DNA of 64,000 nt from assembly GCA_963693365.1 (NCBI GenBank), contig CAVNZM010000016.1, positions 3,038,001 through 3,102,000 on the forward strand, read 5' to 3'. Under the pieces are notes generated by a model, which made no database searches, had not been told where the DNA came from, and was given only the letters and a program-made list of their open reading frames with translations. Of the stretch, positions 1-11,424 are shown in pieces. Every line of letters starts with the position of its first letter. The stretch's first letter is position 1. This DNA is from Amoebidium appalachense (taxonomy: Eukaryota > Ichthyosporea). A program made the position numbers and the translations under genes.

Positions 1-1359
1 AACCCCCCCAAAAATGGATAATTGAAAGCCTCTTTCCGTTGTTCCTTAAGATGCTTGCGGCTCCCGGACCCGCGTGACCGGCCCAGGCCTGTTCGATTTC
101 ACCGAATCGGACCGGCCGGAGCCTCGGGGCATCAGTCGCACTGTCACAGCCGAGGTGGATGGATATTGTATTATGTGAACCATTTAGCTAACAACCAAAG
201 CCTCTTTTACTAGTTATTAATAGTTATATCTTATATTTGGGATGCCCACAATTATTTTTGAGGTCTATTTGGTAGGTCCGTGCATTTGCAAGGCCAACAA
301 AAGCCCCACAGTCCGCAAGTCTCACGGGTCAATTTTATTGATTGACTCGGCTCGTTAAAGATGGCGGCACACTAGCCAATTAAATAGCGCGTTGTACGTG
401 CAAGTTTAGTTGAGTAGACTTCATTGACTGACCCCCCAAAAATACAAGCTTTCTAAACTTAAGTTGGATACATCCGATACAATTATTATTAAGTTATCTT
501 AGATTTCAACAGGATCATTACAGTCTAATTTAACTAACAAATGCAAAATAGAAAAACAGTTATTTACTTGAAAACGTGCAAGATTTATAAAGGAAGTTCG
601 GAGGAACTGCCTAAAGTCTGAAAATTTTCAGATTCTTCCATTCAAAGCCCCCAGCCATCTAGGTGTAGGGGAACAAGTGGCTCACGGCTATCTGCTTTTT
701 TTTTAGACCGTCCCGCGCACATTAGCACCAGTTGTAGATGGCCGTGCACCTGGGGTCACTTCGAAGCTTCAGTCAGGTCTGTGTCGGTCAATTGAGAGTC
801 AGAGCTTGCTTGTAGACTTTTTTTTGTAGACTTCTCCTGTTGTGTAGCACTATTTGCGTTTTCAGCGGATTTAAATGTACAATATTTGAGGAAACGGTGG
901 TGGTTTTCAACCCGTTTCACAGCCTGGTAGCTTGCGGCACCTCTCGGTTAGTATCGCCACGGTATTGCTATTCGCTTTCCCGCTCACCTAAAGCGGGGTT
1001 CATCTGCCCCACACTAATATTATTATTATATGTGAAAACACGGTAGGCCTTTTAGTGGTCTGCTAGCTACCACCACCAAGACTCGGTTAATTGTTTAAAT
1101 AGAGCACAGGTATAATAGGTACGCTGTGGCTGTGCCAGAGAGGTTCTCGGGGTACCCTCGAGCCAAGAAGCTCTTCACACACACCAACACTGTCGGGCTA
1201 GTGGACAGGTGGTTGTGAGACTGGGGTGGCCTGAGTAGGCGCTGAGCGGTAGCCACTCACGTGCACTGCATGCTTGGCGGGGCTGTACTTTGCTCACTGC
1301 GACGCCGACCCGGTGTTTTGGCGTGCTGGGGCGTGCGGGCCCCTAGGCTACACGGCATC
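1..1359. other. Upstream region of TYR1-like gene, no gene recognised
   Basis: Ordinary-complexity sequence without a recognisable protein. The open frames here are short and match no family I know. A CCAAT-type element lies near 375-380. The first clearly coding sequence starts at 1360. The 5' end of the TYR1 transcript could lie anywhere in the last few hundred bases; I see no convincing TATA box. Confidence 0.5.
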
Positions 1360-2964
1360 ATGGATCTGTCTGTGGGCATCATAGGCCTGGGCGACATGGG
1401 CAGCCTCTACGCCAGCTGCTTTGCAAAGGCCGGGCTCAGGTCAGACTGGGTGGGTGAAGGGGGCACCCCTCTTGGCCGTGCGCTGACGCTGGCTGCAGGG
1501 TGCGTGCCTGCGACCGGCCAGAGGCCTTCGAGGCTATGAAGCTGCGACACAAGGGTAGGCACCAGGGGGCGCAGGGGGCGGGGGGAGGGGGAGACAGGGG
1601 CAGGCGACTGAGAGGGGGCGGACAGATGCTAGGTTTGAGGTGGTGCGGGACGGGTTTGCGGTGGTACGGCTGAGCGACCTGGTGCTGTTCTCCGTGGAGA
1701 CGGAAAACATTGATGCCGTGGTGGCCAAGTATGGCCCAGGTGCGTAGAGGAGAGGGGCGCGAGGTGGAGGAAAGAAGGATGGCTGACCTTGGGGCAGCGG
1801 TCAAACCAGGGGCGGTGGTGGGGGCACAGACGAGTGTGAAGGGGCCCGAGATAGCGGCGTTTGAGAAGCACCTGCCTGAGGATGCACACATCGTCACCTG
1901 CCACTCCCTGCACGGCCCTGCCATCAGCCCAAAGGGCCAGATACTGGTGTGTGCTGCTGGTGGGGGGGAAGGGGGAGGGAGGGGGGGGGGGGGGGGGGGG
2001 AGGGGGACTCCGATGGGGAGGGGAGGGGGGGAGGGGGGAAGGAGAGGTAGCAGTCGCGACTGAGTGGTGTGCAGGTGGTCATACGGCACCGGTGCCCCTC
2101 AGAGCTGTACACAAAGGTGCTGTGCACGTACGGGCTGCTGGGGGCCAAGGTGGTGGAGATGAGCTGGGAGGAGCACGACAAGGTCACGGCAGACACACAG
2201 GTGGCCACACACCTGGGGTGCGTACGTCCACGCAGGCACACACACACAGGCACACACACACATGGGCACAGGCACACACACAGCCACAGGCACGCACACA
2301 CATGGGCACAGGCACACACGCAGCCACAGGCACACACGCGTACAGACACACACACACACACAGGCACACACACAGGCACACAGGCACAAACATACAGGCG
2401 CACACACACACAGGCACACACACACACAGGTACACATAGACACTTGCATACCCACACATGTAGGCACACACACATGCACACACAGCCACAGGCACACACA
2501 CACATATAGGTACACACACACACAGGCACACACAGCTACACACACATATAGTCACACACACAGGCCCACACAGCCACACACACGTATGGGCACACACACA
2601 CAGGCATACACAGCCACAGGCACACACACACACACACAGGCACACACACAGGCACACACGCACATGTACACACACACAGGCACACACAGCCACGCACACA
2701 TTTAGGCAGCCAAACACAGCCACACACACGCATGGGCACACACAAACAACCACACACAGCCACAGGCACACACACACATATAGGCACACACACACACAGG
2801 CGCACGGAGCCACGCATACATAGGCACACAAACACAGGCGCACACAGCCACAGGCACACACACACAGGCACACACAGCCACACACACATAAACACACACA
2901 TATAGGCACATACAGAGGCACACACAGCCACAGGCACACACACACACACATCGGCAGACATAGG

Positions 2965-2995
<31 letters not shown>

Positions 2996-3345
2996 GCGCT
3001 CATAGGCACATTTCCTGTCTGCAGACTGTTCCTGCCAGTTGCTCACACACACACACATAGGCACACAGGCGCACACACATCGGTACACACAGGCACACAT
3101 AGATAGGCACACAGGTACACACACACACACACGTGCGCGCGCATAGGCACATGTCGTGTCTGCAGACTGTTCCTGCCAGTTGCTCTTGTGCTGCTTTGAG
3201 GTTTGCACCCTGCAAGCCCACACAAGGCTTGGGCCGTTCCCCTGGCCTTTTCTACCCCTTATCCCTATGTGTATTGTTTGCTTTCTTTTTCCTGTTCCCT
3301 TCTTTCCCCCTCTCTCCACTCTCCCTTCCCTGCCTCCCCCCTCCC

Positions 3346-3376
<31 letters not shown>

Positions 3377-4661
3377 AAAAAAAAGTGCTTCGTTCATCTC
3401 CCTTCCCTCTCTTCCTCTGCCATCTCTCCACCTCCTCTCTACCCCCCCCCCCCCCCCCCCGGTCTCCGCTTTCAGCTTTCGAGCTCCCCTTTTGTGCCTT
3501 CCTGTTTTTTTTAATGCATGACTTCTCTTTCGGTTTCGTTGCTCTCTTTCCTCCACATTCTTTCCTCTCGGCAATCCCCCCCCCCCCCCCCCCCCCCCCC
3601 CGTTCCCCCCACCCCCCCCCCCCGACCCCATTTCCCGGGGGTTGGCCCACTTTTCGGTGCAATCAGTAATAATCCGGTATGGTGTTAAGAATGAGACACA
3701 CTCTCATGAAACTGTGATTACTCTTGCATAATGAAGGGTTGCGCTTTTTTATTGAGCCATTCTGCAATCATTCCCTGTGTTGTTTTGGTGGGGTCTGCAT
3801 ACTATGCTACTGCATGAATGCCTGCTGCTTCCCGCCCCTCCCATCCCCTTCCGCAACACACACACACACACACACCCACACACACCCACACACACCCACA
3901 CACACACACAGTGTCACGGGTGTTGCAGGGTGGCGGGGCATGTGGGCAGTGTGCTGAGTGTGGGTGCAGGTTTGAGGCCATGGGGACGGCCTGGAAGAAT
4001 GCCGGCAAGTACCCGTGGGAAGACCCGCAGTATGTGGGGGGCATTGAGAATATCAAAGTGTTGATGGCCCTGCGCATCTACAGCATGAAGTACCACGTCT
4101 ACTCCGGTATAGCCCCTAACCCCCTGCATGAAGTACCACGTCTACTCCGGTATAAATCATAACCCCCCTGCATGAAGTACCACGTCTACTCCGGTATAAA
4201 TCATACCCCCTTGCATGGAGTACCACGTCTACTTTGGTACAATCAAATATACCTCCCCCCCCCCCTTTGGTGCCAGGCCATCTGCTCACACATGGGTTTG
4301 CAGGGCTTGCACTCCTCAACGTGCATGCCAAGGAGCAGGTGCGGCAGTATGCAGCATCCGTGCAGGCGCTGTGGCGCATGATGATCCAGGAGGAGGAAGA
4401 GCAGTTCACCGCCCGCATCACCACCGTATGCTGCCTGCCTGCCTGCCCCCTACTTGCGGCCTGCACGGGGTTACTTACACAGTGGGGCACAGGCAGGGGC
4501 CGCAGTGTTTGGGCACGTGGACCGGCCACGCACCCCCCTACTGCTGCCTGATGAGCAGCTGGCGGAGTACGGGCTGGGGGCCATCCCTGCAGCCCAGCGC
4601 AGACCTAACAGCCACCTGAGCCTGCTGGCCATGGTCGACTGCTGGCACCAGGTGTGTGTGT

Positions 4662-4738
<77 letters not shown>

Positions 4739-4794
4739 TTTCTGTCTCTCTTTCTTTCTTTACAACCCATTCCCCCCCCCCCCCCCCCCCCCCC

Positions 4795-4843
<49 letters not shown>

Positions 4844-5741
4844 AGAGGTGATGTGTTTGTCCAGCACTTAAGTTGTGGAAGCACATGTCTGGTTGGGTGT
4901 TTGGGTGTGAGGCAGAGTGGATGGTTGGCTGCATGCAGTGCGAGTAGTGACCAGGCATGGGGCAGATCGGCATCAACCCGTATGCGCAGCTGATCTGCCA
5001 GACCCCCATCTTTCGCCTGCGCCTGGGCATAGCCGAGTACATCTTCAGTGACCCGGCCCTGCTTATGGAGACCATCCATGCAGCCCTCTACAACAAGGTG
5101 GGTAAAGAGGGGAGGGAGAAGGCCGGTGGTGGTGGTGGGTGGGGTGGGGTGGGTTGGCGGAGGGGGGAGGGGGGGGGGAGGGGGGGGGGGGGGGGTAGCA
5201 GTTTTCTGATTGTGTTGGCAGGAGATACGTGGGGACGACATGGAGTTCTATGCGGCGGTGCGTGAGTGGGCCACCATCATCCTGCACGGTGATGCCGAGG
5301 CATACCGCAACCACTTCAACGACACACGCCAGTACGCCCCCTCCCCTTCTTGTGAATGACTTGGGCCCTCCAAGATGTTGGGTCTGCTTATTATGCATAC
5401 TTCTGATGTGTGGTTTGCACTGCCTTGTGTAATTTATACTGTTGACACATTCTAATCCCCCCTTCCCTTCCCCCTCCCCTTGTCATTTCATTCTTACGGT
5501 TTTGGTTTGTTTGTTTGTTTGTTCTTTTGTTTGTTTCAGGCGTGTACTAAATATTTTCAGACGTTTGTGTTTTGCCTGTTGATAAATCAGTCCCCCCCTT
5601 TCATAACCCCAACCCTCCTATGCATCCCCCCCCCCCCCCTTATTGCACCGTGCTGACGGGGCCAGCAGGTTTTTTGAGGGGCGGCTGGATGAGGCCCGTG
5701 AGCGCAGCACAAAGCTGATAGCCCGCCTGGCTGCCCTGTGA
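1360..5741 (+). CDS. TYR1: Prephenate dehydrogenase, fungal TYR1-type (11 exons)
   Basis: Oxidative decarboxylation of prephenate to 4-hydroxyphenylpyruvate in tyrosine synthesis, probably cytosolic. Exons: 1360-1439, 1499-1554, 1626-1739, 1798-1946, 2075-2217, 3970-4106, 4277-4425, 4493-4651, 4966-5097, 5222-5331, 5669-5741. All junctions are GT/AG and phases add up to 433 aa, close to yeast Tyr1 (about 450). The N-terminus has a Rossmann dinucleotide motif (GIIGLGDMG, residues 6-14), followed by ACDRPE. CHSLHGP near residue 118 matches the conserved TyrA histidine region. ADTQVATH, FRLRLGIAEYIFSDPALL and DCWHQ match conserved Tyr1 blocks. No ACT or chorismate mutase domain is fused. The family is absent from animals. 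Intron 5 is a 1.75-kb CA-rich array, and the end of exon 6 with its splice donor is repeated in the following intron. The start is chosen because the Rossmann fold begins at once; a further upstream exon cannot be excluded. Confidence 0.92.
2218..3969. repeat. CA-rich satellite and poly-C/poly-A tracts in TYR1 intron 5
   Basis: The intron is mostly degenerate (CA)n with [14 protein letters not shown] units from about 2235 to 3140. C-rich and A-rich homopolymers follow at 3340-3383, 3440-3460 and 3578-3625, and a second CA block lies at 3857-3910. A short stretch carrying TCTGCAGACTGTTCCTG occurs twice (about 3017 and 3160). Long open frames read through it on both strands, but they are low-complexity and have no protein character. 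Confidence 0.9.
4083..4243 (+). repeat. Four tandem copies of the exon 6 end plus 5' splice site
   Basis: The last 24 bases of exon 6 with the donor are repeated head to tail with periods of 43, 44 and 43 bp (units begin at 4083, 4126, 4170 and 4213). Each of the first three copies retains the same CCG|GTATA donor context. The fourth has drifted to TTG|GTACA. Only the first donor (intron starts at 4107) keeps the reading frame into exon 7. Use of the donor at 4150 adds 43 nt and shifts the frame, and use of the donor at 4194 runs into a stop. Confidence 0.9.
5342..5455 (+). mobile_element. Diverged copy of the poly-C-tailed repeat (TYR1 intron 10)
   Basis: Matches the 3' part of the dispersed element at 58467-58983: the order GGGCCCTCC, TCTGCTTATTATGCATAC, TGGTTTGCA, GACACATTC followed by a C run is preserved with many substitutions. 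It is in the sense orientation inside the intron and looks like an old 5'-truncated copy. Confidence 0.7.
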
Positions 5742-5792
5742 CCCCACAGCCAAAGGGGTGGTTGCAGCTGCACGTGCAGGCCACATGGCTGC

Positions 5793-5798
5793 AATAAA
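5793..5798 (+). terminator. Poly(A) signal of TYR1-like gene
   Basis: AATAAA lies 52 bp after the TGA stop and is followed by an A-rich run. This is the usual spacing for a cleavage and polyadenylation signal. Confidence 0.7.
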
Positions 5799-5964
5799 AA
5801 AAACAAAGACAAAGTGCACAGTGCTGGGTGATGTAACATACATGACTAACACCTGGATGCTGCGGATGGGCAAGTGCCCGTCTGTGCTTGCTCGCTCTGT
5901 TGTAGCTCTCGGTGAATGATAGTTTGCCAGGTCACAAATTGGGTGTGTTTGTGTTTGTGTGTGT

Positions 5965-6005
<41 letters not shown>

Positions 6006-6292
6006 CAAATGAATGTTTTTGGATGTGATATGTCCAGCTTTCAGTTTTTGTGTGATGCATGTGATATGTCCAGCTTTCAGTTTTTGTGTGATGCATGTGT
6101 TACCTTAAAGTAGTATGACGTTGCCCGCCACACGCATATTAAACCACGACACTAAGGTATCCCTTAAACCCCCCCTACACACCTGATCCCCCTACAGGCC
6201 CTCTCACTTCTTGGTACAGGAGCGGGAGGAAGGGCGGGGAGAACCACCAGATCTTTTTGGACCTCCCCCACTGCTGCCCCCCCCCCCCCACA

Positions 6293-6325
<33 letters not shown>

Positions 6326-6638
6326 AGGCAAAAAAAAAAAAGAAAAAAGAAAAAGAAAAAGGAAAAAAGGAACCTCGAGGCTGCGAAAGTGTAATCACGA
6401 ATCAACAAATTTAACCTGTATGAAAATACTCCGGTACACGGTAGTGGTCACTGCTCACAATAGCACATGTACACTGCGGCCCCCAGGGTTATGAACACAG
6501 CTGGTATGGATGGATGGTAAAAGTCACATTGAATACTGTTCTCCCCGGTGCCGCTGTGTATGTGTGTATGTGTGTGTGTGTACGTTTCATGCGAGTGTGT
6601 GTGTGTGTGGGGGGGTGGGTGGGTGGGTGGGTGGGGGT

Positions 6639-6669
<31 letters not shown>

Positions 6670-6942
6670 ATTGGTAGATAGCAAATTGTCGTATCCATTC
6701 GACAATTCAGGCCCAATTGAAGTCGACTGTCTGGTACAATTTCGTGAGACCCCGCGTCTGGCCTCCGAGTACTAGTGAGGCGCCGCACCCAGGGTTTCTT
6801 GGTACCCCCCGCTAGAGAGGCTAGAGGGTTATCCCAACTAACTTTTTCTCTTTGGTGGGCAACCATATTGTGCAAGTTGCGGTCTCTAATCACTGTGTGA
6901 GTGTGTGTGTGTGCGTGCGCGCGCGCGTGTGTGTGTGTGCAC

Positions 6943-6986
<44 letters not shown>

Positions 6987-7349
6987 TGTGTGTGTATTCA
7001 CGGTGTGTGTGTGTTGGGGGGGGGGGGAGGTGGGGCCGGGGGGGGGGGGGGGGGGGGCGTGTGTGCCACGTATTCAAGAAAAATGAATCACGGGCTGTAT
7101 GGTATTTGAAGCCCTGTGAGGCATAACCCTGTGCCTCGTTTTAATTGGTGCTCCCGGCACCAGTGGAACTGATTCATGATACGTCATCGCAGTGAAGCTT
7201 CAAAAGCCCCTTGGTCGGCCAAGCACGGTTAGTAAGGCCTGTAAGAGAGAACGAAGGATGCTAGCAGGACAAATGAAACAAGGTTGGCTAGCAGGACAAA
7301 TGAAACAAGGTTGGATGAGGGAACATGTGGTTCCTACTGAGTAGGAATA
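5799..7349. other. Intergenic, simple repeats and small duplications
   Basis: No gene recognised. It holds a 37-bp tandem duplication (about 6025-6098, GATATGTCCAGCTTTCAG core), poly-G runs at 5967-6003, 6641-6668 and 6957-6985, CA/TG arrays at 6288-6323 and 6896-6957, and a 28-bp tandem duplication at 7258-7315 (GCTAGCAGGACAAATGAAAC core). ATTGG (CCAAT-box complement) at 7144-7148, about 200 bp before the next start codon, may belong to the co-chaperone promoter. Confidence 0.6.
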
Positions 7350-10105
7350 ATGGTTAAGTTTGGCTTGAGCGAGGACGACCCTCCGTCACCAGCTGGCCAG
7401 GCAGGTAAGAGTGTCCTAGTTATCCTTGTGGTGCTGGCCCCAAGTTGTTCGTGGGTCTTTGAGAAAGCAAATGCTGTCTTGTAGTGTGCTGATGGGTGTC
7501 TTGCTGGTGTCTTGCGGGTTAGTGGCTTGGCCACTGCCAACCCCTTTCTGATCCTTTAACGCTAATATGCAGGCAATGGTCAGCCGCCGAGCCAGCCAGG
7601 AGGGCAGCACGCACCAGGTTTGGGTGGCTTGGGGGAGCTGAACGAGGTGGTGGATGACGTGGCCATGGAAGGTATGCTGGGGTGGGGGGAAAGAGGATGA
7701 GAAGGAAATAGAGGGGAAGGGAGATTTTTAGGTTGGGAAGCCAAAGTTCAACGGCAGTTACAACCACGAACGATAATTGTTTAGGACTTGGCATGTATGC
7801 ATGTTCATCTGCCCTTGCCTGTTTATGCTTTTGTAGTTGTGTCTGTGTGTGTTGTTTTGTCTTAATTTGATGTTTGCCTATGTGCATCTGTGTGCATGTG
7901 CTATTTTGTTGGTCCGCACGCGTGGTTGAGACCGTATAGCTGAGTTTTGGCATGCTTGTATGCTCTATGTGTAATTTATAAGGACTTGGCACGTGTGCAT
8001 GTTCATCTGCCCTTGTCTGTTTATGCTCTTGTAGTTGTGTCTGTGTGTGTGTTTATGTTTTAATTTGATGTTTGCATATGTGCATCTGTGTGCATGTGCT
8101 AATTTGTCGGTCCGCACGCGTGGTTGAGACCGTATAGCTGACTTTTGGTGTGCTTGTATGCTCTATGTGCTTCACCTTTTGTGCGTGTCTTGTTTGCTGT
8201 CATGTGTGTTTGTGTCTCGTGTACGTTTATGTGTTGTGTGCGTGTTTCTGTTTTCTCTTAGACACCAAACCTTGCTTGTGTGCCCGTGGCTTGGTGCAGC
8301 TGGCTTTGTGCAGTGGCCTGACCTTGCGCCTGCGCCCGTGCAGTTATCAACGAGCAGGTTGGTGCCAGCATGCTGCTGGACCCGCCTGCACCCAACGTCT
8401 TCATGGCAGCCCCCAGGCGCACCACCAGAGGCACCCCCAGACATAGCCTGCACCGCTTCAGGCACCTGGGTGCCCAGCTGCCCCCCAACCCCCAGCCCCC
8501 ACCATCACCCAGGCTTCAATGCGTTTACCACCTACCGGGACCCGAACCCTTTGCTTGAAAACAACCCCTTTTGGCCTGGCCCCAAGACCAGACCCCCCCG
8601 TCCGGCAGCTCCCCCCAGGGTGCCCACCCCTGCACCGTTTGTGTTTGGCCAACACACAGCCCCACCTTTCGGCCACGCAGGCCCACACTCCCCGCCCACC
8701 ACACCGAACAAGGCCCGGGCCAACAGCAATCAGCGCAAGCCACAGCGCCAGCACCCACACGGCACCCAGATGCGGGGTTCTGCCTTCAAGACCTGGCGGG
8801 GCCCAGCAGACACGGCCACCCCTGGCAGGGACACACGCAGCAGCCCCCCACGGCACACACCAACCACCTCGGCCACACGCAACCCACTGGAAGCCCTGTT
8901 CCCAAACCCCCCCTATGTGCCTCCCCATGTGAGCCCCCAGCGTGGCCCCCAGTCCGGCAACAGCACTGCCTCTGCTGCTCCTTGGCCGCCACCAGCACAC
9001 CCGCAAGGGCACCAGGGCTCTGGACCCAAGCAGCACACACAGTACTACATGGCATACCCACCACAGTATGAAAAAGGCCACGGTTGGCCCGAAGTAAATG
9101 CACAGTATGACCACGCACGACCCCAGGACAGGTTTTACTCAACCACGACACAGCATTTTGAAGAAGTAGGCTCCCAGACCACGGAACAAACAGGCAAACC
9201 TCCGCCTTTCCAGCACGAAGGATTCACAAATCAAGTTAAGAGAGCTCCAATTTTCCAGCACGAAGGACCCAAATACCCAAATCAAGGAAACCTTTCTCCG
9301 ATTTTCCAGCACGAAGGACCACAACACACAAATCAAGGAAACAGAACTGCGACTTTTCAGCACGAAGGCCCACAACACGTAAACCAAGGAAACAAAACGC
9401 CAAATCCCGAGCACGAAGGACCACCATACACGAATCAGGCAGACAGCGTCCCTTCCCCACATTCAAGCACCACCAATTCCGGTGATGCTGCAGACCACGA
9501 CCAGCCGGCTGCAGGCATCACTGACAGTCAGCTGAGCAGCAGCAGCGAGGAGTATGCGGGTGCGTGCCTGGGGGGGGGGGGGGGGGGGGGGGGGGGGCTG
9601 AGCAGCGTGTGGGGGCTGACCCACGAGGGTTTGCCTTAGATGCTAGCCAGGGCCTGCCCTGGGCCGAAGCAACGTTTAGCAGTGCAGCCACAGGGCAAGG
9701 CACACAGGTGGGTGGGGGCTGGCTGGCTCAGGCTGGCTAGCTGGGTGGCTGACTTTGGGGCTAGGTGGCAGACATAGAAAGGGCACAGGCCCTACGGGTA
9801 TCTGGAAACACCCTCTACACACAGGCCAGTTTCAAGGAGGCAATGCGGCACTTCTCCGGTAAGCGGTGCTGCATGGCCTGATGGTTTCTTGTGGGTGTGT
9901 GTGTGGTGGGGGGGGGGGGGGGGGGGGGGGGGGGTGGCTGGGGGGGAAGGGGGGGGGGGGGGGGGGGGGGGATTCAATTTCTCATGGGGTGTGTGGGGCC
10001 ACAGAGGGGATCAGCATCATGCAGACCGTAGAGACCAGAGATGCAGCCGCTAGCCGTCTCCTTGCTGGTGGGTGCTGGGGGTGCATGCCCTTTGGTTTTT
10101 TTTTT

Positions 10106-10146
<41 letters not shown>

Positions 10147-11378
10147 GGGGGGGGGGATAACCGAGTTTTTTCCAGTGCTGCTGGGCAACAGGGGCCAGTG
10201 CCATGGGCGGCTGGGGGACACGGAGGCAGCAGCAAACGACTGGCTGGCTGCTCTGGTGGGTGGCTGGGGGTGGCTGCAGCCTGGTGAGGGCCATGCTGAC
10301 TGAGTGCTGTGCAGGCGGTGGACGGCAGCTACAGCAAGCCCCATGCACGGCTAGGCGCCCAGTGGCTGGACCTTGGCCAGCTGGACCAGGCCGCAGCGCA
10401 CTACCAGGCCGCAGTGGACTTAGACCAGGCGTCAGACCAGCACCCGGCTGCACAGGGCTTGCAGGCCGTGCACAGGGCCAGACAGCTGCTGCAGGCCATG
10501 CAGGGCGCCGAGGTCAGAGGTGTGTGTGCCTGCTGCATGGGGTCATGTGGCCCTGCCAAAAGCATGGCTGAACCTGTGCACAGAGGACGGGGCAGAGGCC
10601 AGCAAGCACTGGGAGCACCTGCAGGCCATATGTCCCCGCTGGCTGGACCTGCAGGCACGCAGGTGGGTGATCTAGTGTGCACCTGGCAGGGGGTTGTTTT
10701 GGTGGTGGTGGTGGTGTGTTGACACAGGGTGGGGTGCAGGGTGCAGCACCTGGGCATGCAGCGGCACTACAGCGAGGCAATGGACTTTGCAGAGGCACTG
10801 CGCAGCAGGTAGTGCCTGGCAGGTGCTGGGTGGGGCGTGGCCTGGGCAGATACTCATTGGGTTGCTGGGGCAGACACCGACACAGCATCGAGGCCGGGCA
10901 GGCGCACGTGCAGGCACTGTACCAGGCCAACGACCTGCAGGGGGCACTGGCAGCAGCAAGGGCAATGGGTGCAGACCAGAGCACAAGCAGTGCAAGCCTC
11001 AGAAGACTCATGCGCACCATAGAACGGCAGATCAAGAGGTGGGTGCAAATGGCTGGACTGGTGGCAGGGCGTGGCTGATGGCATGGGCCACAGGAGGGAG
11101 CAGGGCAACCAGGCACATAGGGCAGGCCACTACCAGGAGGCCGTGGACCACTACACGGCCGCATTGGGTCTGGACAAGGTGAGAGCATGCCTGGCTTGGG
11201 CTGATTGGATCGGGTCACATGGTGCTGCATGGTGGCTGGCTGGGTGCTGACGGGCCACTTGGGCTGCAGGCAAACTGGCGGGGCAATGCACAGCTGCTCA
11301 ACAATAGGGCTGCAAGCAGGCACATGCTGGGCGACACAGAGGCTGCCATCGCTGGTACGTGTATAAGGTTTTTTTTTT

Positions 11379-11424
<46 letters not shown>

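Noticed and set aside
1-220. Partial rRNA or tRNA at the left edge
   Set aside because: The GC-rich inverted stretch near 80-125 does not fold into a cloverleaf and lacks conserved tRNA or rRNA blocks.
8458-9114. Minus-strand frame of 218 codons opposite the co-chaperone exon
   Set aside because: Shadow of a GC- and proline-rich exon; no recognisable domain and no splice-compatible neighbours.
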